Positions 22,119 through 32,809 are shown, counted from the first letter of the stretch. The stretch: DNA of 64,000 bases from Variovorax paradoxus (GCF_030811855.1 NZ_JAUSRN010000021.1:36764-100763), one strand, 5' to 3'. Made by a program: numbers and translations. The notes: generated from the sequence alone by a model not told the origin.

Positions 22119-24391
22119 GACACCCCAAGTCGACCGTCAGTCGTGTGCGTCGCGCCTTCACGCGGGTGATTCTTGCGCTGCCCGCGTGGGCCTGGGGAGC
22201 GGATTTTGGCTTCCGGCCACCGCGCGATCCCGACGATGCCACGGCGGCGGAGCTGATGCGCGATCTGGCCCAGCGCATCTTGCCGGTGTACCAGGAGGCG
22301 GACACCGATGTTTTCCTGGCCAACCTGACCGCTCTGCAGATCGTCAGCGGCGCTTACCGCGCAGCCTCGGACAGCAGCGGTTCACTGCGCAGCCGCCGCA
22401 AAGGCAAGCCGTTCGACGACCTGGTCCAGCGTGCGATCCTCGATGGCATTTATGCGCGTGCGCGCGCACTCGAAGCGGACGCACGCCTCGGCTTCGCAGA
22501 GGCCTATGTGCGCGCGTTCCAGGAACTGGTGTCGCCACTCGACAACGCGCAAGCCCAGGCCATCATGGCGCGGCTCGAGATCCCAGCGGCCGTGTACAGA
22601 GAGCCGCTGCGCCAAGCTTTCGATTTGTGGCGCGCGAAGGGCAGCCTTCCGGAGGCCGATGCGCTGGCGCTCGTGCGAACCTGGCATTCGTACCAGTCGC
22701 GTCGCAGCTTCGCTGCGCTGCTGCCTGAGTTGTTCGCGGCGGAAAACCGCGCGCGCTACGTGGCGGAGGCCGACGTCCAGATTCCCGTGCGCGGAGGTGT
22801 CATCTTCGCGAGCATGGTTCGTCCCGGCCGCACGAGTGACGCACTGCCGACGCTGCTGCGATTCACGCTCGATCCCGGCGAGGACGACGCCCAGCGCACC
22901 GCCGTCAAAGGCTATGTCGGCGTCACGGCGTACGTGCGCGGACGCACGCCCGATGGCAAGGGCGCCGTCTGGCCGTTCATCCGCGACGGCGAAGATGCCG
23001 CCGCCGTCATCGACTGGATTGCCCAACAGGCGTGGAGCGACGGCCGGGTCTGCATGCTCGGGGATGGCTACTCCGGCTACGCCGCCTGGGCCGCCGCGCG
23101 CTTGAAACCGGCAGCACTCAAGGCCATCGCCACCATCGCGCCGATGGCGCCGGGCATCGACTTTCCGATGGCCGGACAGATCTTCCGCAACGCCATGGTC
23201 CGCTGGGCACAGGAGCATACGAATGCCGAGCCGCTGCGGGCCGGCGCAGACGCCGACCCGGATGCGGCATGGCACGCGCTAGATGCGCGCTGGTATCGAG
23301 GCAATCGCCCTTACTGGGACATCGACCGCGTTTTTATCGGCAAGCGCAGCAAACTGATCCGCACCTGGCTGACGCACCCCAGCCACGATCGCTACTGGCA
23401 GAAGTTCTTGCCGTCGGCGCAGCAGTTTGCGCGCATCGACATCCCGGTGCTCAGCTTTGCCGGCTACTACGGCGCCGACGCCGGCGCGCTCTACTTCCAC
23501 CAAGAGCATCTTCGCAACCAGCCGCAGGCCGATACGACGCTGTTGCTCGGCCCCTACGACGCGGCCTCGATCCGGCTCGGCACGGCGGCAACGCTGCGCG
23601 GCTACACGCTCGACCCCGTCGCACGCGTCGACCTGCCCGAGCTACGCTTGCAATGGTTCGACCACATCCTGAAGGGCGCGAACAAGCCTTCTCTGTTGAT
23701 GGATCGCGTCAACTACCAGGTGATGGGCGCGGACCAGTGGCGCCATGTGCCGACGCTGGACGCGCCACAGCGCACTCGGCTGCGCCTTTACCTCGACACC
23801 CGCGAGCGCGACGAACCGCACCGCCTGTTGCCGTCGCCGTCCGAAGGCGGTGGCAGCGCGCGGCTCTCGGTCGATCTCGCCGATCGACGCGACGTGCGCA
23901 TCCCGTGGCCGGACGCGCTGCGCGTGAAGCAACTGCCCACGCGCAACAGCATCAGCTTTGTCAGTGATCCGCTCTCGGAAGACACTGAGATCTTCGGCAG
24001 CCTGCACGGCGTGTTCGACATCACGCCCTCGCGGCAGGACGTGGACTTCAACATCTCGCTCTACGAGCAGACGGAAAGCGGCGAATACCAACTGCTGTTC
24101 GATCCCTACGACTTCCGCGCCAGCTACGCGGGCCATCGCGTGCGTCGCCGGCTTCTGCGGGCCGGCGAGCGCCAGCTGCTTGCGTTCACCGCCGAACGCG
24201 TGACCGCTTGCAGGCTTGCGGCGGGCAGCCGCATCGTGCTGCTGATCGGCCTCAACAGGCGCCCCGACCGGCAGATCAACTACGGCAGCGGCAAGGACGT
24301 GAATTCGGAAACCATCGCCGACGCGAAGTGGCCCGTGCGCGTGCGCTGGCATGCGCGCAGCTACGTCGAGATCCAGACCGGCAAGTCTTGA
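22115..24391 (+). CDS. CocE/NonD-type alpha/beta hydrolase-like protein lacking the catalytic triad
   Basis: A 758-residue protein, probably exported (Arg-rich start then ALPAWAWGA). Residues 25 to about 200 form an extra helical domain. The S15/CocE core begins near PVRGGVIFASMVRPG and ends in the usual jelly-roll (RVKQLPTRNSISFVSDPLSE). At the three positions where CocE enzymes carry Ser, Asp and His, this protein has Gly318 (GDGYSG in place of GxSYxG), Gly453 (GYYGAD in place of GWYDGF) and Ala483 (GPYDAAS in place of GPWSHS). It therefore looks like a pseudoenzyme, perhaps binding a substrate or partner. It is the last gene of the operon and converges on the GH13 gene with 4 bp between stops. 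Confidence 0.8.
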   Translation: MRHPKSTVSRVRRAFTRVILALPAWAWGADFGFRPPRDPDDATAAELMRDLAQRILPVYQEADTDVFLANLTALQIVSGAYRAASDSSGSLRSRRKGKPFDDLVQRAILDGIYARARALEADARLGFAEAYVRAFQELVSPLDNAQAQAIMARLEIPAAVYREPLRQAFDLWRAKGSLPEADALALVRTWHSYQSRRSFAALLPELFAAENRARYVAEADVQIPVRGGVIFASMVRPGRTSDALPTLLRFTLDPGEDDAQRTAVKGYVGVTAYVRGRTPDGKGAVWPFIRDGEDAAAVIDWIAQQAWSDGRVCMLGDGYSGYAAWAAARLKPAALKAIATIAPMAPGIDFPMAGQIFRNAMVRWAQEHTNAEPLRAGADADPDAAWHALDARWYRGNRPYWDIDRVFIGKRSKLIRTWLTHPSHDRYWQKFLPSAQQFARIDIPVLSFAGYYGADAGALYFHQEHLRNQPQADTTLLLGPYDAASIRLGTAATLRGYTLDPVARVDLPELRLQWFDHILKGANKPSLLMDRVNYQVMGADQWRHVPTLDAPQRTRLRLYLDTRERDEPHRLLPSPSEGGGSARLSVDLADRRDVRIPWPDALRVKQLPTRNSISFVSDPLSEDTEIFGSLHGVFDITPSRQDVDFNISLYEQTESGEYQLLFDPYDFRASYAGHRVRRRLLRAGERQLLAFTAERVTACRLAAGSRIVLLIGLNRRPDRQINYGSGKDVNSETIADAKWPVRVRWHARSYVEIQTGKS

Positions 24392-24395
24392 TTGC

Positions 24396-26033
<1,638 letters not shown>

Positions 26034-26238
26034 CTTGATCCCTTCATGCTAGGTTTCGAGTGGGTTCATTTTCTCTAGAAAGCGTGCAGGGCATCACCAC
26101 GGTGTGGCCAATACCTTTCCAAGCACCGGCCAGAACCTGCTTACATTGCTCTCAGCGGAAAACGGTCACTCGCGATCGACAAGCGCCTCGCCGTCGGGCC
26201 CTGGTACCCTCCAAACCGACCATCCAAGCCCAAAACCG

Positions 26239-26859
26239 ATGTCCGACCTTCCGCACAGCCCCGCCGCCGATCGCAACAAGCAGCCCATCTTCGATGCACT
26301 GACCCGCATCCTCGGTGAGCGCGGCACCGCACTGGAGATCGCATCCGGCACAGGTCAGCACGCCGCCTGGTTCGCAGCAGCAATGCCGCAATGGACTTGG
26401 CAGCCCACCGACGCGGACGCGCGCATGATTCCCGCGCTGGCAAGCCGCGTTGCAGAAGCTGCGCTTTCCAATCTCCGCGCGCCACTTCTGCTCGACGTGA
26501 TGGCGCCTCAATGGCCGTCGCAGGGCGCCGCATTCGCCGAAGAAGAAAAGTTCGACGCGATCTACTGCGCCAACATGCTGCACATCGCGCCTTGGGCCAC
26601 GTGCGCCGCGCTGATGCAAGGGGCGGCGCGGCATCTGCTTCCTGGCGGGTTGCTGATCACTTACGGACCGTACTTCGAAGAAGAAGTCCCACCAGCGCCG
26701 AGCAACCTGGCGTTTGACGAAGAATTGCGCGCCCGCAATTCCGCCTGGGGCATCCGGCGCCTGGAGGACGTAGCGGCAGAGGCGCGGCGCGCAGGCCTTG
26801 CATTGCGAGAGCGGCACGTGATGCCCGCGAACAACTTGCTGTTGGTCTTTGGCTTCTAG
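26239..26859 (+). CDS. DUF938 family SAM-dependent methyltransferase-like protein
   Basis: A 206-residue cytoplasmic protein of the DUF938 family, a Rossmann-fold group resembling methyltransferases. It shows the family opening HSPAADRNKQPIFDAL, the SAM-binding glycine motif LEIASGTGQHAAWF, an acidic loop (WQPTDADARM) and IYCANMLHIAPW in the middle. The substrate of this family is unknown. The ATG was chosen because upstream in-frame codons read through the divergent promoter region and do not resemble the family. It may be expressed with the downstream SDR gene, which follows after about 110 bp. Confidence 0.85.
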   Translation: MSDLPHSPAADRNKQPIFDALTRILGERGTALEIASGTGQHAAWFAAAMPQWTWQPTDADARMIPALASRVAEAALSNLRAPLLLDVMAPQWPSQGAAFAEEEKFDAIYCANMLHIAPWATCAALMQGAARHLLPGGLLITYGPYFEEEVPPAPSNLAFDEELRARNSAWGIRRLEDVAAEARRAGLALRERHVMPANNLLLVFGF

Positions 26860-26967
26860 ATCCGCTGGTGGGCGGCAGAAGTTCCGTGTGTGTCATTTTT
26901 GTAGTCACTCTGGAAGAATGACTGCATCGCTCGCAACTGAATCCGTCCATTGCGGAAACTCCCATCC

Positions 26968-27762
26968 ATGACCGATCTCTCCACCCCCTCCCGCGTCGCA
27001 GTCGTCACCGGCGGCGCGCGCGGCATCGGCCTGGCCATTGGCCGTTGGTTTCTGGCGCACGGCTACAACGTTGCGCTGCTCGATATCGATGCGCCCACGC
27101 TCGATCAGGCGGTGGCCGATCTGGCCGAGCCGGAGCGGGTGCTTGGCTTGCACTGCGACGTTTCGGATCCGACGCAAGTCAGCAGCGCCACACAGGCCGT
27201 GGTCGCGCGCTTCGGGCATGTCGATGCGCTGGTCAATAACGCGGGCGTGGCGGTGTTCAAGCCCGTCCTGCAGACCTCGTTCGAAGAGTGGCGCGCCGTG
27301 CTGGGTACGAACCTCGACGGCGCATTCTTGTGCACGCAAGCATTCGGTGCGCTGATGGTCGAACGTGGGCAGGGCGCGGTGGTCAACGTCGCTTCCATCT
27401 CAGGCCTGCGCGCGAGCACGCTGCGCGTGGCCTATGGCACCAGCAAGGCGGCGCTCATCCACTTGACCAAGCAGTACGCGGTCGAGCTGGGCAATGCTGG
27501 TGTACGCGTGAACGTGATCGCGCCGGGCCCGGTGGAAACCGAGATGGCCAAGCTCGTCCACACCGTGGCGATCCGCTCAGACTACTACGACACCATTCCG
27601 CAGGGCCGCTACGGCACGCCGGAAGAGATGGCCAACGCGGTGGGCTTTTTGTGCAGCGACGAGGCCAGCTTCATCAATGGCCAGGTGCTTGCCGTGGACG
27701 GTGGCTTCGATGCAGCGGGGGTCGGCTTGCCGACCTTGCGCAAAGGCCCGCCCGCGTCCTGA
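26968..27762 (+). CDS. Short-chain dehydrogenase/reductase
   Basis: NAD(P)-dependent oxidoreductase of 264 residues with a complete classical SDR pattern: VVTGGARGIGLAIGRW (cofactor glycines), an acidic residue after strand 2 in LLDIDAPTLD suggesting NAD preference, NNAG in ALVNNAGVAVF, the catalytic Ser in VVNVASISGLRAST, and Tyr-x-x-x-Lys in AYGTSKAALIH. The C-terminal FINGQVLAVDGGFDAAG closes the fold. Substrates could be sugars or hydroxy acids; sequence does not decide. The ATG is used, although an upstream in-frame TTG exists. Its 3' end faces the serine-hydrolase gene. Confidence 0.92.
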   Translation: MTDLSTPSRVAVVTGGARGIGLAIGRWFLAHGYNVALLDIDAPTLDQAVADLAEPERVLGLHCDVSDPTQVSSATQAVVARFGHVDALVNNAGVAVFKPVLQTSFEEWRAVLGTNLDGAFLCTQAFGALMVERGQGAVVNVASISGLRASTLRVAYGTSKAALIHLTKQYAVELGNAGVRVNVIAPGPVETEMAKLVHTVAIRSDYYDTIPQGRYGTPEEMANAVGFLCSDEASFINGQVLAVDGGFDAAGVGLPTLRKGPPAS

Positions 27763-27776
27763 AACTTGCTCGCCTG

Positions 27777-29348
27777 TCAGCGCACGCGCGGCACCGCAGC
27801 CGTCAGCAGCCCAAGCGCCTGGTTCAGCGTCGAGGTCGCGAAGCGCTCTCCCTTCGAATGCCCAATGCGCACGACGATGAGATCGTGTGACGGAATCACC
27901 AGCACAAACTGGCCTCCGGCGCCGAGCATGTAGTAGGTCGATGTCGGCACGGCCAGTGAGCCCATGCCATTGATCCAGAAGAAGCCGCCGTAGATGGGGC
28001 GCTTGTCCGCTGCCCAGGCCGGTGCAACGCTGCTCACAAAATTGACGAAGCCCTCGGGAAGAAGACGCTCGCCGTTCCACACGCCGTCTTGCAGGTAGAG
28101 ATTGCCGAGGCGGGCCCAGTCTCGGGCCGACATGAAGTCGTAGCCTTGCGTGAGAAAGTTTCCGTAGGGGTCGGTCTCGATCACCATCGAGCGGATGCCG
28201 ATCTTGTCAAAGAGCGCGCGCTGCGGAAACGAGAGGTATTCCTCGCCGCGCTTTTCTACCGCGAGGCGAACCAGGTAGTTGGCAAGCACCGGATCGGTGT
28301 TGCGGTAGCGGCCCACGGCGCCGGGCGGCCATTGCTGCGGACGAGTGGCGGCGTAGTTGAACGCATTGATGCGGCCCGTGTAGTAGTAGATGTGATCGGG
28401 GTAGGTGCCATTGGGATCAAAGTCCGGGTCGTCCGGCGCCTTGATCCGCAGTCCGCTCGACATCTGCAGGATGTCCGAGATCTTGATCTTCTGCCGCTCA
28501 TCGCCAGTGGCTTGCCACTCGGGAATGGGCGCCGGCTGGTCGAGCTCGTACACGCCTTGCTTGATCAGCAAGCCCATCATCGTGGCGACGACGCTCTTGC
28601 CCATGGACCACGATTCGAGCGGCGTCGTTGCACCGATGCCGTTCATGTAGCGCTCGGCAATGATGCGTCCCTTGTGCGTGACCACGAAGGCCGATGTGTA
28701 GGCCTCCGAAACGCCGAATGCGGCGTCCACGGCCTCGTTCACCTTGGCCATGTTGACTTCGGCCGGCGGCGGGTCGCCTGGCAGCGCGTCGCCCATCGGC
28801 CAGGGTTGGGTGGCGGGGTCGGGCAGCGTGCTCGTGACCGAGACCGGCGTGAAGAAAACATCGTCCCTGCCGGCCGGCAGCGTGACGCAGCCTTGCGAGC
28901 CGAAGTGCCGCGCCACCAGCGTCGGACCATTGGGAATCGAGATGCGAACTTCCTTCTTCACGCGGTCGATCACCGGCTTGCCCACGTTTTTGCGCTGGTC
29001 ATACGGTCCTACGAAGTAGCCGAGGCTTTCAGCGGCCACGTCGGGATCGATGCCGGTGATGAACACTGCGGAGCACATTGTCTTGGCATAGCCGGAGGTG
29101 TTGTGCTCCAGCACGTTGCCGGGCGGCGGCACGTAAGGCGTGTTCAGTTCGAGCGCTCGTGCGCGGGCAATGAGCGCATCGCGTTCCGGCAACTGTGCCG
29201 TGGTGTTCGGTGCGGCCGCCACTGGAGCGCCGAAGCCGACTCCCCCGCCACCGCCACCACCTCCGCCGCCACCGCAAGAGGCGAGGGCGGCCGCGATGCT
29301 CAAGGCCGCGGCGGTCGTGGTAACTGAACGGCGAATCGAGAACTTCAT
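27777..29348 (-). CDS. Serine hydrolase lipoprotein, beta-lactamase (class C/EstB-like) family
   Basis: Exported lipoprotein of about 523 residues. The signal peptide ends in a lipobox-like ALASC followed by a run of glycines (CGGGGGGGGGGG), a flexible tether after the acylated Cys. The catalytic domain has the Ser-x-x-Lys motif SMGK in LESWSMGKSVVATMMG, a Tyr-x-Asn-like RYRNTDPVLANYL and the C-terminal GAGGQFVLVIPSHDLIVV. These place it with EstB-type esterases and 6-aminohexanoate-dimer hydrolases rather than true beta-lactamases. The start at MKFSIRRS gives a normal signal peptide; a start six codons earlier is possible. The substrate is unknown. Confidence 0.87.
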   Translation of the reverse strand: MKFSIRRSVTTTAAALSIAAALASCGGGGGGGGGGGVGFGAPVAAAPNTTAQLPERDALIARARALELNTPYVPPPGNVLEHNTSGYAKTMCSAVFITGIDPDVAAESLGYFVGPYDQRKNVGKPVIDRVKKEVRISIPNGPTLVARHFGSQGCVTLPAGRDDVFFTPVSVTSTLPDPATQPWPMGDALPGDPPPAEVNMAKVNEAVDAAFGVSEAYTSAFVVTHKGRIIAERYMNGIGATTPLESWSMGKSVVATMMGLLIKQGVYELDQPAPIPEWQATGDERQKIKISDILQMSSGLRIKAPDDPDFDPNGTYPDHIYYYTGRINAFNYAATRPQQWPPGAVGRYRNTDPVLANYLVRLAVEKRGEEYLSFPQRALFDKIGIRSMVIETDPYGNFLTQGYDFMSARDWARLGNLYLQDGVWNGERLLPEGFVNFVSSVAPAWAADKRPIYGGFFWINGMGSLAVPTSTYYMLGAGGQFVLVIPSHDLIVVRIGHSKGERFATSTLNQALGLLTAAVPRVR

Positions 29349-29483
29349 TGAGGTCCTTGCTGGCATGCGTCAACACCGGCGGCATTCTGAGTGAATACCG
29401 TATGGCCGCCTAGCTCTTTCAACGGCAGCGCACGCGGTGTAGCTCCAAGGTTCTCCTTTGAGGGCGGGGGAAGCAGAACATCG

Positions 29484-30263
29484 CTAGCGGCACATGTCGT
29501 ACCCGCCGGTCTCCAGGTGAAAGTGGTCGTTGTGCACGGCGTTGTAGTCGGGGCCCAGCACACCATTGAAGAAACGGCAGGCACCGCGGTGCACGTCGAG
29601 CAAGAGCATTGCGGCAGGGTCGTCCACGCTCGATGCAACATCGCGCGGCCAGGATTGCCGCACCGAGATCCGGCGGCCATCGGCCAGCGTCAAGGCCGCC
29701 ACGTCCAGCGCATCGGCAGTTGCATGCCGGCTGCGCGAAGCGCCGGGCACTGCCCCTTCACCGCGGTTCACGTTGCGGCAGGCATAGCTGCCGAGGTGCT
29801 CGATGGCCACCACTTTTTGGCCGAAGCGCTGCTCGGCGGCGGGTTGCAGCGCGTGGTGCTCCCACATGAAGAAGGACAGCGCCATCGGGCAACTGAGCGA
29901 CGGCGCGGTGCCCAGGCGAACGCCGGCGGAGCGCAGCCTGACGGCGTTCTGAAAGCCGCAGCCGACTCCCGTCACGCGATCGGGCAGCAGGTCGTATTGC
30001 ATGCCGGTTTGCGCCAACGCCGCAAGGCAGCGCGCCGGGTCGCGTCGAGCCCGCGAAAGCTTGAAGCCGGTCAGCCAGTCGGGCTCGGCCACCACGTCGA
30101 GCGGAGCCCACGGATTGAAGCGCTCCGGAATCTCGACTCTGCCGGTGGCGATGGCCCATGCCCCCGCGGCGAGCACGGCACAACACACGGCAGCCACGGC
30201 GAGCCAGCGCTGGCGGCGCGAAGGCGTCGGCTTGATCGGTTGGTCATCATCATGAGGCGCCAT
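29484..30263 (-). CDS. Extensin-like family protein
   Basis: A 259-residue membrane-anchored protein. A single hydrophobic helix (WLAVAAVCCAVLAAGAWAIA) lies after a basic N-terminus. The C-terminal domain is the bacterial extensin-like domain, with LPDRVTGVGCGFQNAVRL, LSCPMALSFFMWEHHALQPA, HLGSYACRNVNRGEGA, SRHATADALDVAALTLADGR and HNDHFHLE. The His/Asp pattern (RHATADALD...DHFHLE) resembles metal-dependent peptidoglycan peptidases of the LAS group, so a cell-wall function is possible, though unproven. It stands just upstream, on the same strand, of nothing closely spaced; the PrsW-like gene lies 43 bp before its start. Confidence 0.8.
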   Translation of the reverse strand: MAPHDDDQPIKPTPSRRQRWLAVAAVCCAVLAAGAWAIATGRVEIPERFNPWAPLDVVAEPDWLTGFKLSRARRDPARCLAALAQTGMQYDLLPDRVTGVGCGFQNAVRLRSAGVRLGTAPSLSCPMALSFFMWEHHALQPAAEQRFGQKVVAIEHLGSYACRNVNRGEGAVPGASRSRHATADALDVAALTLADGRRISVRQSWPRDVASSVDDPAAMLLLDVHRGACRFFNGVLGPDYNAVHNDHFHLETGGYDMCR

Positions 30264-30305
30264 GCAGCAGACCTCGCGTGTCGTGTCTTTTAGCGGCTCG
30301 TTGCG

Positions 30306-31499
30306 TCAGAGCTGCACCGCAACCAGCGGATCCAGCTCGGCCCGTATGCGCCGTATCGCCACTTCATGCCGCAGCGTCTGCGCGCCGCGTCCGTAGGTCA
30401 TTGCCTTGCGGATGAGGCGCAGCTGCTCGCGCTGCAGTTGCGTCCTCAGCCGCCTGGCGCGCAGGCCGAAGGTCCAGCCGATTTGCCTGCGAACGTTGTA
30501 TCGCGACAGAGGCGCACCCAGCCGCAGCCATTCGTCGTCGCGGATCAAATCACGCTCCGGCACAAAGTAGGCTGCAAGCGCATGAAGGTACGCGCCGTTC
30601 TCGCGGGCGGCTTCGCGCCAGAAGAGCCAGGCAGCGGCCATTGCAGGAATGCCCTTGATGACGAGCAAGATGGCCATCTCGCCATAGCCGCCATCGAAAA
30701 GATCTTCGAGCCACGGCGAGTTCCAGATGAAGTGCATGGCCCACGCGAGCGCAAAGCACAGCAGGGCGCAGGCAATCCTCACCACCATCGGCCGTTCGGG
30801 ATGCAGCAGAAACCACGCAACGCCGAACGAGGCAATCGCCGTGTAGGCCGCGTGGCTCCAAAGCCCGCTCAGCAGCCCGCGCGTCAACAGATTGATGAGC
30901 ACCGGATACACCTGGTTCTCGAGCGGAAAGTGCATTGATGCATTGACGGTATACGTGAGGTTCTCGACCACCTGGAATCCCAGCCCCGTCATGGCTCCGA
31001 CGATCAACACTGAAAGATAAGTCTGGAACTGGTTGCGCGCCACCAGCACGAGCAGCACGACGCCTGCAAGCTTCAAGAACTCCTCGGTGATCGGCCCCGC
31101 GATGGCCGGTCCCCAGGCCGCGACAAAATCCGGCGACACCAGCTTGGCGCACAGGCTTTGAATGGCAATGTTCGCGGGTGCGGCAAAGTAAACGGCGCCC
31201 AGTCCACCCCATGCAAACGCCAGCGCAAAGGCCTCCGGCGGATGCTGTTCGAGCAAGTCCAACGCGCGAAAAACGAGCAGAAAAACCAGTGTGTAGATCG
31301 CCCACACCAGGATGCCGAGCAAGGCGGTGATGGGGACCACGCGAAACCCCATCGAGAACATGTTGACCGTGTAGAACAGGCCATTGACGATCAGCGCCGC
31401 AAGCACCCAGAAGGCTGCGCGATGGGGCTGAAAGAACGAGTCGGTGCCAATCGGCCATTCGCCCTTGTCCTGCTGCTCGGCGACGTGGAGAAGGTTCAC
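30306..31499 (-). CDS. PrsW-family intramembrane glutamic protease-like protein
   Basis: A 397-residue polytopic membrane protein. PrsW hallmarks are the two acidic residues in GPITEEFLKLAGVVLLVLVA, the helix motif GLGFQVVENLTYTVNA and the later His in WSHAAYTAIASFG and MHFIWNSP. These form the putative active site inside the membrane. The last 100 residues are soluble and basic. PrsW in Bacillus cleaves an anti-sigma factor, but in proteobacteria the targets are generally unknown. The start overlaps the stop of the upstream small membrane protein gene by ATGA, which suggests that the two work as a pair. Confidence 0.82.
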   Translation of the reverse strand: MNLLHVAEQQDKGEWPIGTDSFFQPHRAAFWVLAALIVNGLFYTVNMFSMGFRVVPITALLGILVWAIYTLVFLLVFRALDLLEQHPPEAFALAFAWGGLGAVYFAAPANIAIQSLCAKLVSPDFVAAWGPAIAGPITEEFLKLAGVVLLVLVARNQFQTYLSVLIVGAMTGLGFQVVENLTYTVNASMHFPLENQVYPVLINLLTRGLLSGLWSHAAYTAIASFGVAWFLLHPERPMVVRIACALLCFALAWAMHFIWNSPWLEDLFDGGYGEMAILLVIKGIPAMAAAWLFWREAARENGAYLHALAAYFVPERDLIRDDEWLRLGAPLSRYNVRRQIGWTFGLRARRLRTQLQREQLRLIRKAMTYGRGAQTLRHEVAIRRIRAELDPLVAVQL

Positions 31500-32056
31500 A
31501 GCGGCGCCTCCAGGTCCATCGACTCGAGCATGCTCCGCGCCTCGGCCATTGCTTCGTTCAGGCCGTCGGTGGCGCCGTAGAAGTCGATCTGCACCAGCGA
31601 CCTGCGCCGCAGGTCGACCACCTGCCAGAAGCGACCCGCCAGCTTCGATCCATAGTAGGCAAAGGTCTTACCCTGTAGGCCCCAGGTCGTGACGAAGTCC
31701 GACGGGTCGCCGTCGATCCGCAAGCGCTGGCCGCGCTCCATGAGCCGTTGCTGCCGCACCAACGGGCCATCGGGGCCACCGGCCCATTGGCCGGTGGTCA
31801 CCAGAAACTTGTGGCCGCCCTTGAACAGCATCAGCGACCGGCCGGCCTTCGAGCGCGACACGTCCATCTCCCACCCGCTGGCGGGAACGAACCTCGCACG
31901 GCCGACCTCGACCATTTCGCCCGCGGGCAGCGGCCGGTTGGCGGGCGTGTGCCTGTCCCAGAAAACGAGGCCGCCCACGTAGCTTGCAATGGCCAGCAGC
32001 ACGGCGATCGCACCTGGCCAGGTGCGGTACGGGATTCGGCGTGAGGGCTCGGGCAT
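31496..32056 (-). CDS. Conserved single-helix membrane protein of unknown function
   Basis: A 186-residue protein with one N-terminal transmembrane helix (AIAVLLAIASYVGGLVFWD) and a soluble domain outside. I do not recognise a named family. The soluble part has GEMVEVGRARFVPASGWEMD and ends with an amphipathic helix. The ATG was chosen because the reading frame before it is Arg/Cys-rich and unlike a protein start. It overlaps the PrsW-like gene by four bases, so translation is probably coupled. It could be a partner or substrate of that protease, which is a guess from position only. Confidence 0.7.
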   Translation of the reverse strand: MPEPSRRIPYRTWPGAIAVLLAIASYVGGLVFWDRHTPANRPLPAGEMVEVGRARFVPASGWEMDVSRSKAGRSLMLFKGGHKFLVTTGQWAGGPDGPLVRQQRLMERGQRLRIDGDPSDFVTTWGLQGKTFAYYGSKLAGRFWQVVDLRRRSLVQIDFYGATDGLNEAMAEARSMLESMDLEAPL

Positions 32057-32157
32057 GTTTTGATCGTGCCATATCCATCTGTTGCGCGGGCTCCTTGCCT
32101 TGGCCGGATCGGTCGCTCGCGTTAGAGTCCGGCCACGTCCACAAGACCGCCAACCAC

Positions 32158-32679
32158 ATGCCCGACGCACTCGCAGTACCCACGCCACGTCCCCGCATGC
32201 CACTGCTGCTGCTCCGTCTGCTTTCCATCGGCGCCTGTCTCCTCGCGCTGGGTTGCGCGAGCCCGCGGGCGCCGCCGCCGTCGGCCGGCTACAGCAGTTC
32301 GCCGCTCAGCTCCGAAGAATCGAACAGCGTCGCGATCCATGCGCTGGGCCTGGTGGGCACGCCATACCGCTATGGCGGCAATACGCCCGAGGGCGGCTTC
32401 GACTGCAGCGGGCTGATCGGCTACGTGTACAAGAGCAGCGCGGGCCAGGCCACGCCGCGCACGGTGGCGCGCATGGCGGCGTTCGGCCGGCCGGTGCCCG
32501 CGTCGGACATCCGCTCGGGCGATTTGGTGCTCTTTGGCGCGTCCACGCCCACGCACGCGGGCATCTACGTGGGGGCAGGGCAGTTCGTGCATGCGCCATC
32601 GACCGGCGGTGAGGTGCGGCTCGACAGGCTGGACGGCGTTTACTGGTCGCGCCAACCCATGCAGGCGCGGCGGCTCTAA
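32158..32679 (+). CDS. NlpC/P60 family lipoprotein endopeptidase
   Basis: Exported lipoprotein of 173 residues (160 from the second ATG at 32197, which begins directly before the signal peptide). A lipobox LALGC is followed by a Ser/Pro linker. The NlpC/P60 catalytic Cys is in GGFDCSGLIGYVY, the first His in THAGIYVGAGQ and the third polar residue in FVHAPSTGG. These enzymes cut peptidoglycan stem peptides between D-Glu and diaminopimelate, here on the inner face of the outer membrane or in the periplasm. TPYRYGGNTPEGG before the Cys is typical of YafL/Spr relatives. Confidence 0.9.
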   Translation: MPDALAVPTPRPRMPLLLLRLLSIGACLLALGCASPRAPPPSAGYSSSPLSSEESNSVAIHALGLVGTPYRYGGNTPEGGFDCSGLIGYVYKSSAGQATPRTVARMAAFGRPVPASDIRSGDLVLFGASTPTHAGIYVGAGQFVHAPSTGGEVRLDRLDGVYWSRQPMQARRL

Positions 32680-32809
32680 GCCCCCGAAAACGCCAGTCAA
32701 TCCAACTTAACGGATGGGCGTAGTCATTGGTCTACAGGGATGCCTGCCTTGGGGCCGCCCGATCGGTGTGGCATGCTGTGCCGATGTCACCGAACCTCGG
32801 AGAGGTCCC

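Noticed and set aside
20358..24391. Sequencing error as explanation for the altered ABC and CocE motifs
   Set aside because: The changes are several separate codon substitutions with the frames intact and the surrounding motifs preserved; errors would more often shift the frame.
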